A DNA stretch of 64,000 nt from Mallotus nudiflorus. Taxonomy: Eukaryota > Streptophyta > Magnoliopsida > Malpighiales > Euphorbiaceae. The notes under the pieces were generated by a model. The model was not told where the DNA came from. It did no database searches and saw nothing but the letters and a program-made list of their open reading frames with translations. A program made the translations under genes and the position numbers. Each line of letters opens with the position of its first letter. Positions within the stretch are counted from its first letter, which is position 1. The DNA lies in NCBI GenBank assembly GCA_947683625.1, contig CANTUR010000677.1, positions 62,001 to 126,000 of the forward strand, read 5' to 3'. Below are positions 34,172-45,983 of the stretch, one piece after another.

Positions 34172-35399
34172 GACGATTATAAAAATACTTACTATAATGA
34201 TACTGTCAAATACACCCAAATATGCAATGACTCTACACCCCAATTTGACACAGGATACACAAAAAACTCTAAAGTCCAAGCCCTATAAGACAAAATAATA
34301 ATAGACGAAAATGACACTATTATTGCACTTTTGGTCCATTTACATATAAGACTGGATAAAATTGAATTTAGACAAATCCAATTAGACTCAAAACTTACTA
34401 ATACCCCATTGGACCTTAAAACAGAGCTTGACATTATATCTTTTAGACTTGGTAATTTGAAAATTGAAACTGACAAAGGTAAGAAAGTTATCTTAGATAA
34501 AAAGCCTATAAATAAATTTTTAGTTATTGGCAAGCCCAAACTACAATGAGTAACCCAATCCAAACTCATACTCAGACTAAAACTCGGCCCTTCAGAGGAA
34601 GGTCTAGGACAATAAGAGAACTGAATCAAAATAACATATCATTTTAGTTATTTAAAAGATAAAATTCAACCCAAACTTTAGAACAAACTATAGACTTAGA
34701 AAATGATACTAGCTTTTTCTGAGATAGACAATTAAGAACTTTAAATCCTAGGACTATTTATCAACAAGGGTACATAGACACTTTAATGAGAAGAACCTCT
34801 CTCATAACATTAAGATAAAATGTTAGGGTAGCATGCCCTAATGGACAAGAAGTTGTTATTCCTTTAGTATCACAAGAGGAAGTAACCAACTTTGGAACTC
34901 ACAAAAGACTAAACTATATCCATCTTGGACTAGTAGTTATAGGAATAAGAACTCTTACTAAAGCTGGAATAGGTACTAAAGTACTTGTAGTATTGTATGA
35001 CACTGGACATTCAGACTTTGATAAAGCCATTATAGGAATAATGGAAGCAGACATGAATAATAATGGTAGTATAAACTATATTGCCCCTGACTTTAACATG
35101 ATAATAAAGGATATTAAAAAATACATTAAAATCAAAATACTTACTAAAGGATACCCAAACTTTATAGGAGACACTATCCTTTTAGAAGTCCAATTTATAG
35201 GAAAGGTAATGAATAATATAGCAACCTTCTATAAGTTAGATTTAAAAGAACTTGTAGACATTATTTCAATAACTAGAACTAGAATGATTCCTCCTAGACA
35301 AATAAGTTCTGAAACCCTTACAGGATTAGAATGTAACTTAGGACATTTAAGACCTGTAAATGAAACATTAACACCTTTTAATGCTGAGTATTACTAGCA
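34169..35399 (+). pseudogene. V3 polyprotein N-terminus and movement-protein domain
   Basis: The frame starts at ATG 34169 (MDDYKNTYYN) and has stops near 34288, 34547 and others. From about 34830 it reads the badnavirus movement-protein pattern: VLVVLYDTGHSDFDKAIIGI, EADMNN, NYIAPDFNMIIKD, ILTKGYPNF and FIGKVMNN, ending near TGLECNLGHLRP. The open part is 34993-35397. The product would move virus between cells. In badna- and tungroviruses this domain also comes first in the polyprotein. Confidence 0.75.
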
Positions 35400-37035
35400 T
35401 ACAGACAATTCTTAAAGTGTCAGGTTTTCTGATTATTAAAAAGGTAAATCTATAATAGAAGATGAAAACAGTGATGATGAATCCACATCGTATACAAACA
35501 TGATGATAAGAACTGAACTTAATGAAAATTCTCCAATCTTAGTTAAAGGAAATATGTGGAGAGAATCTGCATTAAGAAAAAAGACTTATATAAAAATGTA
35601 CTTATCTAGAATTTCTGTCTTCGACCCTGACCTAGATGATTTCTGGTTAGATAAAGACTTCAACATTAGGAAAATTAAATACATAACATTATCAGACTTA
35701 AGTATTAAACCTAATGAAGATATAGACATCATAGAAAGTACATCTAATGACATTTCAGACTATATTGATGAATATCAAGAATCTTTTAACAAGATTAATG
35801 AACTCATCCAATATAAAACTAATATAGACACAGACTCTTTAAGTATAGACTGATTAAGTACCCAAACAGAAAAAATTAGTATAAACACTAATAGAATACT
35901 TATGAACACTGAACAGTCTAATACACCACAAGTCAATACATCACAGACTAGGAGAAATCCAATTTCTCGAACAATACCTACACAGTTTAGTACAGAAGAC
36001 TCATACACCTAGGAGAATAGCTGAAATACAACCAGTTGTTATACCTATAAAAAGACATAACGTAGGCCAAAGAATGATCCCTAACAAAAACTATTACTTT
36101 GGAGCATAAATACTTTTAAACATTGCTAATATAGACCCCCAAGAATGGGACATATACATAGAATAATGGTTTGCATTAGTTTTAAGACAATACATACAAC
36201 ATGACTATGACATTACTACTAGTGAAGCCATGATTAGTAAAGGAGAGACATTCTTAGAAGAAAGTGTTAGAGGAGAATGAGAAACATATAAAAGAGAAAA
36301 CCCTGAGGAACTCCAACATATTATCTCCTTAGGACCTAACATCCTAAATTTTACTGGACTTATACATAGGATGATAGCTGGACAAGAAACTACTATAGGA
36401 TTTGGAATAAGACAAGAACAAGCATTAAGAGACTTGGAATAATTACAATTGAATTCATGGGAATATGTGAAAGAATTTTCTTGTGATTACAGGCATCTCG
36501 CATCAATCTCAGGAAATTGCTTCTCCTAAGAATTAGGAAATAAACTTTTTTCTAAACTTCCAGGTGAACTAGGTTTAGAAATACACAACAAATGGAAAGA
36601 AAAACTTAAAGACATTCCACCTGACATGGTTACAGGTTAGGATAACATAGGACATAGAATACAACATATAATGCAAGTCTTACAAGACAAATGTACAGCT
36701 ATAGCCGTACAAAAATAACTTAAAACTCAAGGTACTAGGTATTGTAGAAAAATATATACTCCACAAGTATATAAGTCTAGACATTATAAAACTAAGAAAC
36801 ACCATATATAGAAGGTTTCCAAACCACCTAAAAAGATTAGAAAAAAAACCTTATAAGATTAGGAAATCTTATGAAAAGAAACTTATCTTAAAAAAGACAG
36901 ACATGTACGTAGACAAAAGACAGATAAAACATACCAAAACAAACTTACTTGCTTTGCTTATAACAAAAAAGGATATTTCATAAAAGAATGCCCTTATAAA
37001 CATAATCTTTACACCCGTAGAGTAGAGATTATTAT
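35400..37035 (+). pseudogene. V3 capsid region with decayed zinc knuckle
   Basis: After an acidic linker (open frame 35500-35853, FDPDLDDFWLDKD, then SDYIDEYQES) comes the capsid core at about 36090-36480, with DPQEWDIYIE, a stop, WFALVLRQYIQHDYDI and GLIHRMIAGQET. A basic stretch leads to a zinc knuckle at about 36950-36995. It has C-x2-Y-x4-Y-x4-C in place of C-x2-C-x4-H-x4-C, so the second Cys and the His are both Tyr. At least five stops are present. LTR D is inserted right after it. Confidence 0.75.
37031..37035. repeat. Target-site duplication of LTR D (ATTAT), left copy
   Basis: ATTAT is at 37031-37035 and at 38501-38505. Confidence 0.8.
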
Positions 37036-38500
37036 TGATCAATTTCTGCAGGTGTACAGATCGTTATAAGTAATAAAGTGATGAGTGAGTACCGTTCCAT
37101 CAGGGAGATTAATTCCTAGCACTAAGTGTGATTCTATCTCTTGCAAGCTAATAAAATAGATAAATTTGAAACCAAAAAATTAAATCAATAATAAAATAGA
37201 GCATAAATGTAAATAAATAATATTATTAAAATTTAGGGATTAAAAACTAGAGCTTGGATTTGTTCACTAGACATTTGCTTGACTTACAGGACTTATCTAA
37301 TTCAATTGAATAAATTCAGTCAAAGGTAGACTATTCATAAATACTCAAAGCTTCTTTCAAAGTCATTTAAGCATACCAAAGCAATCGTAGCCTATTCTCA
37401 TGGTCTAATGACATACTCAAGTTAATTAAGTTCTTGAATAGCCTATTAATCCCTGAAGGGCTTGTCTATTTTTGTGATCAAGGGCCCTAAGAATCTCAGG
37501 TTTAGGAGCTAACAAATTATGCAATTTTCATTGTCATAAATTCATCCACAGATATGCATTTAATCAGGCCTAAATTAAATGCAAGATAAAATAAGCAAAA
37601 CCTAAAAAATTGACTGAAAATAATAAACCGACTTAAATAAGATCCAAACAAACAGTTATTCTAGCTACACGAACCCAAACTCTATATGAGTTTAGTTATA
37701 CATAATGTCAATAATCAAAAGATAGGATAAATGAATGTAAGAAAATCCTAGAATTAATCTCTACTCTAAATTTTCTCTGTTCCTCAATTCCTCTGCCTCT
37801 CGTTGCCTCCGACTATCGCCCCTTTCTCCTTATCCAAGATCCCCCTAAAATTAGGGTTCTTTTTACTTTATATATGTGACTTTTCCTTGCCCTTCAAAAC
37901 CTTCTAAATCTGGCTCCATAAAATGTGCATTCTTCCAATTTAGACAAGCTGACAAAATAGGAACTTTTCTGTCTCAACATGCCTTTATACACAACCCGTG
38001 TTTCATACCGTGTTGAATAAAAAAAAAGGACATGGGACGTGCATGTGAAACATAGTCCGTGTGTTTGCTGCTTAACCATCACACTCCCTTGGACACAGGG
38101 CATGCTTCACCCTGTGTTGATGGTTCGAACGCTTCTCCACACATGGGCCCTAAGCATGGGGAGAGCTGTCTCTTCGTGTCACGAACTATCTCAATGCACG
38201 CCTTCTTCTCACGGGGCATGTTGAAAAAGCAAATTGGGCTTTCTGATGCACGAGCTGCGTAGGCTTTAAGGGCCATAACTTGCACTAAGATCCAGACTTG
38301 ATCTGTAGGCTTAAAATTTGTTATTCATGAACAAACTCAGCATTCTATCCTAATTTTTATAATACTAATGCAAAATGTATTAATTTAAAACATAACACAA
38401 TATTAAAACAAAATGAGTTATAACTTATTGGAATTAATTCAAAACAATAAAAATTATAACAAAAATAGTTATAAAATGTAGATATAAATATGACACCTCA
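37036..38500. mobile_element. Solo LTR D, 1465 bp, family not identified
   Basis: It starts TGATCAATTTCTGCAGG and ends ATATGACACCTCA (TG...CA) with a perfect 5-bp duplication. The start includes GTACAGATCGTTATAAGTAA and GTGATGAGTGAGTACCG, a phrase I have seen in many plant LTR-element ends, but I cannot name the family. The GC-richer part at 37890-38290 gives overlapping frames on both strands that are not genes. No internal gag-pol. Confidence 0.78.
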
Positions 38501-38518
38501 ATTATAAAATAAACTAAT

Positions 38519-38935
38519 ATGAACTTAATTCATATTGATGAAGACATGTCAGACTCCTCTTCTATTTACTCAATTATATCTAAGGATATATTTGAAGAAA
38601 TAGAAAAAATGCTTAAAGATTATTCCTTTATAAATGAATTTATAAAAGAATCAGACAAAATACAACATTTTGATACTAACACTACAAGTGACATGGATAA
38701 TGAAGACATTAATTTTATGTTTTTATATTATAATAACACTGACACAAATTGTACACATGACTGGCATTTTAATGTAGGATTAGATATAAATCCTTGCTTT
38801 AAATGTAGACATTATCCACATATCACTATACATGCTAGATGTATAAACTGCATGATAGAAATATGCAAAATATGTCTAAAACAACACTTCCAACTTACAT
38901 TTCCTAGACAAAACACTATTTATACACCTTAAGTG
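38519..38935 (+). pseudogene. V3 badnavirus-type Cys-rich zinc finger region
   Basis: An open frame from ATG 38519 to TAA 38932. After an acidic start (HIDEDMSDSSSIYS) it holds HDWHFNVGLDINPC and then the exact spacing C-x2-C-x11-C-x2-C-x4-C-x2-C (CFKC ... CINC ... CKIC, about 38797-38877). This second Cys motif between the zinc knuckle and the protease is a hallmark of badnavirus polyproteins. The TAA at the end is in frame with the protease segment, so it is probably a point mutation. Confidence 0.8.
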
Positions 38936-39600
38936 GGTATAAGTAATCAAAGACTGACTACTCTAGAAAATAGAGTTACAATTCTAAAAAACTCTTGTGA
39001 CATTCTGTTAAAAGAATTTGCAAAACTTAAAAAAGGAAAACAACAAGAAAAACCACCTAGGATAGGAATTCATATAGCTGAACTAGGTGAATCTTCTGAC
39101 TTACAATTTCATACTTTAATGGCTTTAGAAACCACAAACTCACAAACAGAGAAAATAGTGTATCATAAGATACCTACTATCTGTAATAAAACACCTATCA
39201 CTGAACTTAAAGTCTCTGTCATTTTAAACATTAAGGGAAAAGAACTAGTTCTTCCAGCCCTTATAGATACAGGAGCTTCTGAAAATATAGTGGATTTACA
39301 AATTATAGAATTTTTAAATAAAAATTCTATCAGACATCACCCACAAGGATGTGAAAGCACACAGTATAACGGAACAACATTCCGTATACACAAACACATT
39401 ACAAATGCACACTTTAAAATTGCTGACAACTGTAATCAATATGGACAAGCCTGTAAAGTTAGCCATTTTTAGGTAGACACACTTAACCACTAATACATCA
39501 AAATGATTATAGGACTATCTTTCTTATTTAGTAATATGGGTGGAGTATTTGCTACTATAAACTATGTTATTTTTATTAGAAAACCTATACTTAGCCTTGT
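38933..39600 (+). pseudogene. V3 aspartic protease
   Basis: The frame continues from the zinc-finger part. LVLPALIDTGASENIVDLQ holds the DTGA active site (about 39264). A TAG at 39470 and a TAA at 39493 precede IIGLSFLFSNMGGVF (about 39505-39550), the C-terminal strand motif of retropepsins. It would cut the polyprotein. Apart from the stops the domain is well kept. Confidence 0.8.
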
Positions 39601-40140
39601 AATATCAGAGTATGCGCTTACGTAGCATGGTGAAAATTATAGGGTATTAATTACACTCCCAAACTCTCCAAATGACTTAGACAATTATTCTTGTAGTACT
39701 AAAGGACAATGTAAAAAAAAAATAGGACTATTCTAATAGGAAATGTATCAGACTTAAAAGAAATTCTTCATATAGAAACACATAACTTAGATTTAGTAGA
39801 TTTGGCTAATCTTATAGATTTGACCAAAGCTCGCAGGACATTAGAACAATATTTTAAACTTGATGATATTATTTCAAGATTAGAAAAACTTAGGACAATA
39901 GGTGAAAACCTAACAAAATATTAGGACAAAAATAAAATCACCTGTAAACTCAACATAATCAATCATAACTTAACAATTAAAGCAGGAAAGATTAAATTCA
40001 ATACATGGGAGATTGAAGAATGTAAAATGCATATAAATCAACTCCTATGACTAAATGTAATTAGAAAAAGCACCTCTAAATATAGATCCCCTGCATTTAT
40101 AGATAAAAAAGAATATGAACTAAAACGTGGATAGTCTAGA
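39601..40140 (+). pseudogene. V3 RT N-terminal part, up to LTR E
   Basis: Linker to about 39940, with stops and a run of A, then EIEECKMHINQLL, a stop, LNVIRKSTSKYRSPAFI (about 40011-40100), the usual opening of a caulimovirid RT. It is cut at 40140 by LTR E and continues at 41660. Confidence 0.75.
40136..40140. repeat. Target-site duplication of LTR E (CTAGA), left copy
   Basis: CTAGA is at 40136-40140 and at 41655-41659. Confidence 0.88.
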
Positions 40141-41654
40141 TGTAGGGTTTCATGATTCAAAAACGTAGTGGAAATTAAAACTTTTAACCACAAACCCTAA
40201 CCCAGATCCAAGTAATTCGATTAATTGATTTAAAACTAGGGTTTTCAAATCTTACCACAAACGCAGAAGAGGCAAGATTGTTGGAAGGCAGGGAGAAGGT
40301 TCACTCTGGTGACACCTTACCTCGAGCTTTTAATTTTGGCAGTTCGGATCAAGACGTCTCTAAAAGAATTTATTCTCCACAAGCATACACATGAACAACC
40401 CTTGATTAAAATGCAAACTTTGTGTGCTAGCACTTCTCTTGATTTTTCATAAATCAAGAACAAAAACACTCTATGTTTTTATTTTTTCTAAGAGGAGAAA
40501 AATGAATTTTGGTGGCTAATATTGAGTTAGTGAAACCCTAGAGAATATAACATATTTATGTACCTCTAATTAGGGTTTCACTTACCAAAATTACTTTTTG
40601 ATAATTTTCTCAATTATTATTATTCTGATTTTATTTAAAATGAAATCAAAAATAATATTCTATTTATTTAAGATAACATTTATCTTAAATAAATAAACTA
40701 TTTATTTATTTCCATAGAGCATATTTGGGCTTCTCAAACCCATATCTATTTTTAGGCCTATTTTAAGTGTGTGACCCTGTAGGTTCACATAATATTGGCA
40801 ATAGGCCTTAAATCTCTATTTAGGCCTATAAGTCATAAGTGGCCTCTAGTAAGACATTATGACTACCCAAGTCATGTGAAGTCAATAATCCGACATAACC
40901 TAATTTATAATAAATATTGTAATCCCTTTGTCACATGATATCTTGATTGAATATAAGGCATAGTTTGTGTCATCCTTATATAATTCAATCATATTATTTC
41001 TTAACTCTAAGTAGACTGAGAATGATAACTCTTTATCAATTCACTTTAGCATGGCCATGCATTTTCCTCAGTCTATCTTATCAAGGGGCCCATAGAAATC
41101 TTACTTAGATTAAATGAGGGACAAATTCCTTCTTAATCACTCACATTCCTTACATAACTCATTTCATATCCAATAACAATCTATTTAATCATCTTGTTAA
41201 AGACAATGTTAGATTGTGTCAAAATATATAATAGTTATATAGAAATCCATAATGATTTCAAGTTCAAAGGACTAAATCAATATTATTATTATGAGAATTA
41301 CTTATGACAATTATCTATGCAGTATTCTCATGATGGGTCGATCCAATACATTATTTCCCAAATAAGTACCTATAAGTTGACTTAATATCTCATATTCATT
41401 ATTAGTAAAACATAATCATCAATCAATATCATACTAGCCATAACATATTGTTATGACTAGGAATAATTTAAATAGAACTCATATTTAATCTAAGGGTTTT
41501 ACTATCAAGTCACATACTTGATGACCTTAGTAAGAATTGACTATTCAAGTAATTATTATAACATAAAATGATAATGAAAAATGTCTCTTTATTAAATAAA
41601 ATGATAAAGTCAAAACATGGTCATACATGTTTGACCTAGTGCATATCACTAACA
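40141..41654 (+). mobile_element. Solo LTR E, 1514 bp, sister of LTR F
   Basis: It starts TGTAGGGTTTCATGATTC and ends GCATATCACTAACA, with a perfect CTAGA duplication. It aligns along its whole length to LTR F (42471-43988), with shared phrases such as GACACCTTACCTCGAGCTTTT, GGATCAAGACGTCTC and TGTGTGACCCTGTAGGTTCA. No retrotransposon genes are inside. The first bases are TGTA where F has the more usual TGTT. Confidence 0.9.
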
Positions 41655-41659
41655 CTAGA

Positions 41660-42470
41660 ATGGTTTTCAATTACAAAAGACTAAATGATAATACACACAA
41701 AATGGGTATAAAATTCCTGATAAAGACATGCTCATCAATAAAATACAAAATGCTAAAATCTTCACTAAGTTTGATTTAAAATCAGGCTTTTGGTAGATTA
41801 AAATGCATGAAGACAATATTTCTTGGACAACCTTTAGTTGTCCAGAAGGCCACTTTGAATGGATGGTAATGAAATTTGGACTAAAAAATGCATCTCAAAT
41901 TTTTCAAAGAAAAATGGATGATGCATTTAGACATTATAGTACTTTTACTTGTGTATACATTAATGATAATTTAGTTTTTCCAAAAACTGAAAAAGAACAC
42001 ATCGCATATTTACACACTGTTTTCAATGTTTTTGAAAGACATGGAATGATCATCTCAAAAAAGAAGAAGGTCTTAAACAAAAGAAACATTGAATTTCTTG
42101 GTTCAGAAATTGGCCAAGGGAAAATATTAGAGTTTCCTAATAAAATTGAGGAACTAAAAAGACTTCAAGCATTTTTAGGACTATTAAATTATACAAGACC
42201 ATTTATTAAAAACTTATCAAAATTAACAAGTCCTCTGTACAATAAAACTTCCATTAAAGGATAAAGACATTAATAATGAGATATAAAAATTGTACAAGAA
42301 ATTAAAAGAATTGTACAAAATCTTCCATTATTAAGACTTCCACTTTCTACTGATTATATGATTGTAGAAACAGACGGTTGTGAACTTGGTTGGGGAGTAG
42401 TTCTCTATTCAAAAAATAATAAATTTGCCCTAAAACTGATGAACAAATTTATAGATATACTTCAGGTATC
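41660..42470 (+). pseudogene. V3 reverse transcriptase core and start of RNase H
   Basis: RT motifs: FNYKRLND (about 41668), KFDLKSGFWQ-like with a stop for Gln (about 41770), WTTFSCPEGHFEW (about 41823), FGLKNASQIFQRKMD (about 41876), then YINDNLVF where YIDDNLVF is expected (about 41955), and NIEFLGSEIGQG. The first catalytic Asp is Asn (GAT to AAT), so even without stops it would be inactive. After 42264 a stop, then RNase H begins with VETDGCELGWGVVL (about 42361). LTR F cuts it at 42470. Confidence 0.85.
42466..42470. repeat. Target-site duplication of LTR F (GTATC), left copy
   Basis: GTATC is at 42466-42470 and at 43989-43993. Confidence 0.9.
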
Positions 42471-43988
42471 TGTTGGGTTCCAAGATGCAAACGCAGCGGA
42501 AAAATTAAAATTTTATCACGTTCCCAAGCCAGGATCCATGTAATTCGACTAATTGATTAAATCTAGGATTTTTAATAATCTTACCAAAACGCAGAAAAGG
42601 CAAGATTCTCTGGAAGGGTAAGAGGAGGTTCACACCGGTGACACCTTACCTCGAGCTTTTTGGCTTGGTTGTTCGGATCAAGACGTCTCCAAAAGGATGT
42701 GCCCTCTATAGGTATCCACACGAACAGCCCTTCACAAAACGAATTTGAGTGTGTGTGCTAGCAACCTCTTGACTGTCTTACAAATCAAGAACAAAAAGGA
42801 AAACTCTGTCTTTGTTTTCTAAGAGGAAAGAAAATGAATTTGGAGGCAAAAACAAGTGTGTGAAACCCTAGAGAATATAACATATTTATAGACTCCAAGT
42901 TAGGGTTTCACTTACCAATAACCTTTTGGTAATTTTCCATTTATTATATTCTGATTTTGTTTAAAAATAAATCAAAAATAATATCTTATTTATTTATTTA
43001 AAATAACATTTATCTTAAATAAATAAATAAAACACTTTAATTATTTATTTCCACAGAGTTTATTTTGGGCTTATTAAACCCATATCCGTTTTAGGCTTGT
43101 TCTAAGTGTGTGACCCTGTAGGTTCACATAACATTGGCAGTGGGCCTAAATCTCTATTTAGGCCTACAAGTCATAAGTGGCCTCTAGCAAGACATTATGA
43201 CTACCCAAGTCATGTGAAGTCAATAATCCGACATAACCTAATTACAGTGAATTTTATTGTCCCTTTATCATATGATATCTTAATTGAACATAAGGCATAG
43301 AATGTCATCCTTATATAGTTCAATATTATGACTTGATTCCAAGTAGACTGAAAATGATAACTCTTTATCAATTCATTTCAGCATGGCCATGCATTTTCAT
43401 TCAGTCTATCTCATCAAGGGGCCTCTAGATATCTTTCTCATATTAATGAGGGATAAATTACTCACATTCCTCACATAACTAATTTTATATCCAACAACAT
43501 TCTTTTAATCATCTGGTTAAAGATAATGTTAGAATGTGTCAAAACATAAAATAGCTATGTAGAAATCCATGATGATTTCAAGGTCAAAGGACCGAAATAA
43601 AATTACTGTGATAAGAAGTACTTATGATAATAATCTATGTAGTATTCTCATAGTGGGTCAATCCAGTACATGATCTCTCATCATGTACCTATGAGTTGAC
43701 TTAATATCTCATATTTATGATTAGTAAAACATAACCATCAGTCAACATCATACTAGTCTTAATACTTTAATATTCATATAATGAATAAATGGCTAGGGAT
43801 AATTAGAATAGAACTCTTATTTTAATCTAAGGGTTTTACTATCAAGTCACATACTTGATGGCCTTAGTAAGAATTAACCATTCATGTAATTATCATAAAA
43901 TCAAATGATAATATAATACCTCTTTATTAATAAAATAATAAAGTCAATACATAATCACAAATGATTGACCTAGTGCATATCACTAACA
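42471..43988 (+). mobile_element. Solo LTR F, 1518 bp
   Basis: It starts TGTTGGGTTCCAAGATGC and ends GCATATCACTAACA, with short inverted termini TGTT/AACA and a perfect GTATC duplication. It is the same family as LTR E. No gag-pol remains. Which superfamily it belongs to is not decided by the sequence here. Confidence 0.92.
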
Positions 43989-44275
43989 GTATCTACAAAG
44001 AAAAGGGACTTACATCACTAGACTTTGAAATACTTGTAGTTATTAATGGAATTGAAAAATTCTATTTATATATCTATGACAAGCCTTTCACAATTAGAAC
44101 TGACTGTGAAGCTATTATAAAATTTTATAATAAGCAAATTGAATGAAAAGTTAATGCTAATAGATGGTTGAACTTTATAAATTTAACAACCAATAAAGGC
44201 ATTAAACCCTAATTTGAACATATTGACGATAAGAAGAATACTCTTACAGATAATTTATCTAAACTAATCTTTTAA
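43989..44275 (+). pseudogene. V3 RNase H, C-terminal part
   Basis: It continues after LTR F with EKGLTSLDFEILVVINGIEK, FTIRTDCEAIIKFYN and HIDDKKNTLTDNLSKLIF. These hold the Glu, Asp and last Asp of RNase H. Stops are at 44144 and 44211. The natural stop TAA (44273-44275) is followed directly by the ATG of the next ORF. Confidence 0.8.
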
Positions 44276-44998
44276 ATGTATCCTATGCAAGATAAAGAAT
44301 TGACAGATGAAGAATCCCTTAGACATTCTTAAAGACTAGATTTGGTGGATAAGGCCCAAATTCAAGACACTAGGGTTAAAACCCAAAGACTTTTCCACTT
44401 GGAAAAAGATAAGCCCTCAATAGAGGAGGATATGGCATCCCAAAAATTCATATCTTATATCAAGACTAACGCAACCCTATCTATAATGAAGTTTGGACAA
44501 CAGGAGTTGCCAATCTTCAAAGACACTCACACTTTTAATTTTGTAGGTAGAAAAGACTTAAATGGACCCCAATGTTGCATTATTGACAGTATTTGGAACC
44601 TTCCTACTGAAGAGCAAGGATCTTCAAAGAAAATGGCTGAAATTAACGTATTAGTTAATTACTTCCAGACATCTTTGCCATCCATGGGCAAAAAATACTT
44701 ATGTTATGTCCTATTCAATGGACCTTACATTGGCCTATATGACAATTGGACTGAGATATCCGAAAGGATTGAAGTCCATAAACAGAAGGCAAAATTCAAC
44801 AAGCCCCTTAAGACACCAAGCTTTAGAGGCTATTATAATTTTCAGGAAGCCCAAATAGCCTTAAAAGCCACATCCCAAAAGACACCAAATACTTTACACC
44901 TCTCGAACTTCTTAAAAGACCTTACATTCAGGAGCCCAATATATCCAGCCCATCTCAAACTAGACCTGGACACCCTCTTATTTTACCATAGTAACTAA
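44276..44998 (+). pseudogene. V3 P6-like ORF with RNase H1 N-terminal-type domain
   Basis: A 241-codon frame starting at the ATG right after the polyprotein stop, with one internal TAA near 44330. The centre (about 44688-44860) reads KYLCYVLFNGPYIGLYDNW, ERIEVHKQ and FRGYYNFQEAQIAL. This is the pattern of the caulimovirus P6 / RNase H1 N-terminal domain (Cauli_VI type): V-x-F-N-G-P-x-x-G-I-Y, W, then Y/F-x-EA. P6 is the translational transactivator and inclusion-body protein of caulimoviruses. Badna- and tungroviruses are not known to carry it, so this is unusual next to a badnavirus-like polyprotein. Confidence 0.6.
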
Positions 44999-45011
44999 AC
45001 ATACTATTCCA

Positions 45012-45983
45012 ATGGACATACTTAATAAAGGAACAATAATAATAAAAGAAACACACAATGTTCCTTATTCACTTATTGGATGGATTGAAGAAATTATGAC
45101 CACTTCTTGGTTGAAATTTTTAATCCTATAAGAATTTCTAGACTTATGTCATAATGACCAATTCCAAAATTCCAACGCATTAGAAGATGGAATTTTCTAT
45201 GCATATATTTTTCATTGTGACCAAAGATTTCCTTGTAGGAAAACACATCATACTTATGGGAAAAATTCTAGTTGTCATTTTCACTTGGTTTACTCCTTCA
45301 GAATATGTGGAATACTACTTGATAAGTTTCCATTTGGTAAAAGATATAAAAATGTTGAAATAAGCCCATTACAGTTTTACTAACATAGACTGCTTACAAA
45401 CTTATGGGCTCATGATCCATATAATATATCAGACATTCCAGAAATTCTAGAAATACCTTTACTTGAAGCTACTACATATGGTGTTGTTCATGTCAAAATT
45501 ACAACATTACCATCAAAAGACATTGAAGGAAAAATTAAACTATGCTACTCCATGTCCTTCATTCATACTCATGGACACCCAAGATACATGAATACTCCCA
45601 GTAAACACATGTGTCCAGACCCATTATGGGTTCTACCAAAAGACTTATGGCCTAAAGTCCTAACACATTGGAAGGCCATAACAGTTGCATATAATTTTTT
45701 CTTTAATAATGATTCCCCTGAATCACAAAATTATGACTTATACGATGGGACTCACTTTGAAAAAGTTTATGTCATAAAAGAAATTCTTGAATCGAATTCT
45801 ATAAGCTTTTGTATAGAGGGAACTGCAAAATTTATGACACTTGTCAAAGTTTACAAATCCCTCTTTAAAAAAGAACAAAAGCTTAAAGATAAAGAAATGA
45901 ATGAAAGTAACCAGTCATCCACAAACAATAGAAGGCAAATGGTGGACCCCTTCACTATTCTCGATACTGAAGAAAAGACATAA
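45012..45983 (+). pseudogene. V3 terminal ORF, about 324 codons, unknown function
   Basis: One frame from ATG 45012 to TAA 45983 with two TAA codons (45129 and 45381). Visible traits: PYSLIGWIEEIMTTSWLKF, a Cys/His patch (CDQRFPCRKTHHTYGKNSSCH, about 45217-45280), SMSFIHTHGHPRYM, and PDPLWVLPKDLWPKVLTHW. A Lys/Glu-rich tail ends in NRRQMVDPFTILD. I recognise no family. It follows the P6-like ORF and precedes the intergenic region, so it is the last gene of V3. Confidence 0.5.

Noticed and set aside
34192..34629. A 145-codon minus-strand frame
   Set aside because: It is the reverse of the V3 polyprotein N-terminal region and has no known motif; the plus-strand frames carry the viral features.
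37894..38285. Four overlapping frames on both strands in a GC-richer patch
   Set aside because: They lie inside solo LTR D, overlap each other and have no domain.
42471..43300. Possible small gene with the SHKWPLARHYDYPSHVKSI product (43106-43300)
   Set aside because: It lies in LTR F; the same block in LTR E is present with frame-breaking differences, so it is LTR sequence.
40141..43988. LTRs E and F as the two ends of one retrotransposon
   Set aside because: Each has its own 5-bp duplication (CTAGA and GTATC), and the DNA between them is viral RT, not gag-pol of a retrotransposon.
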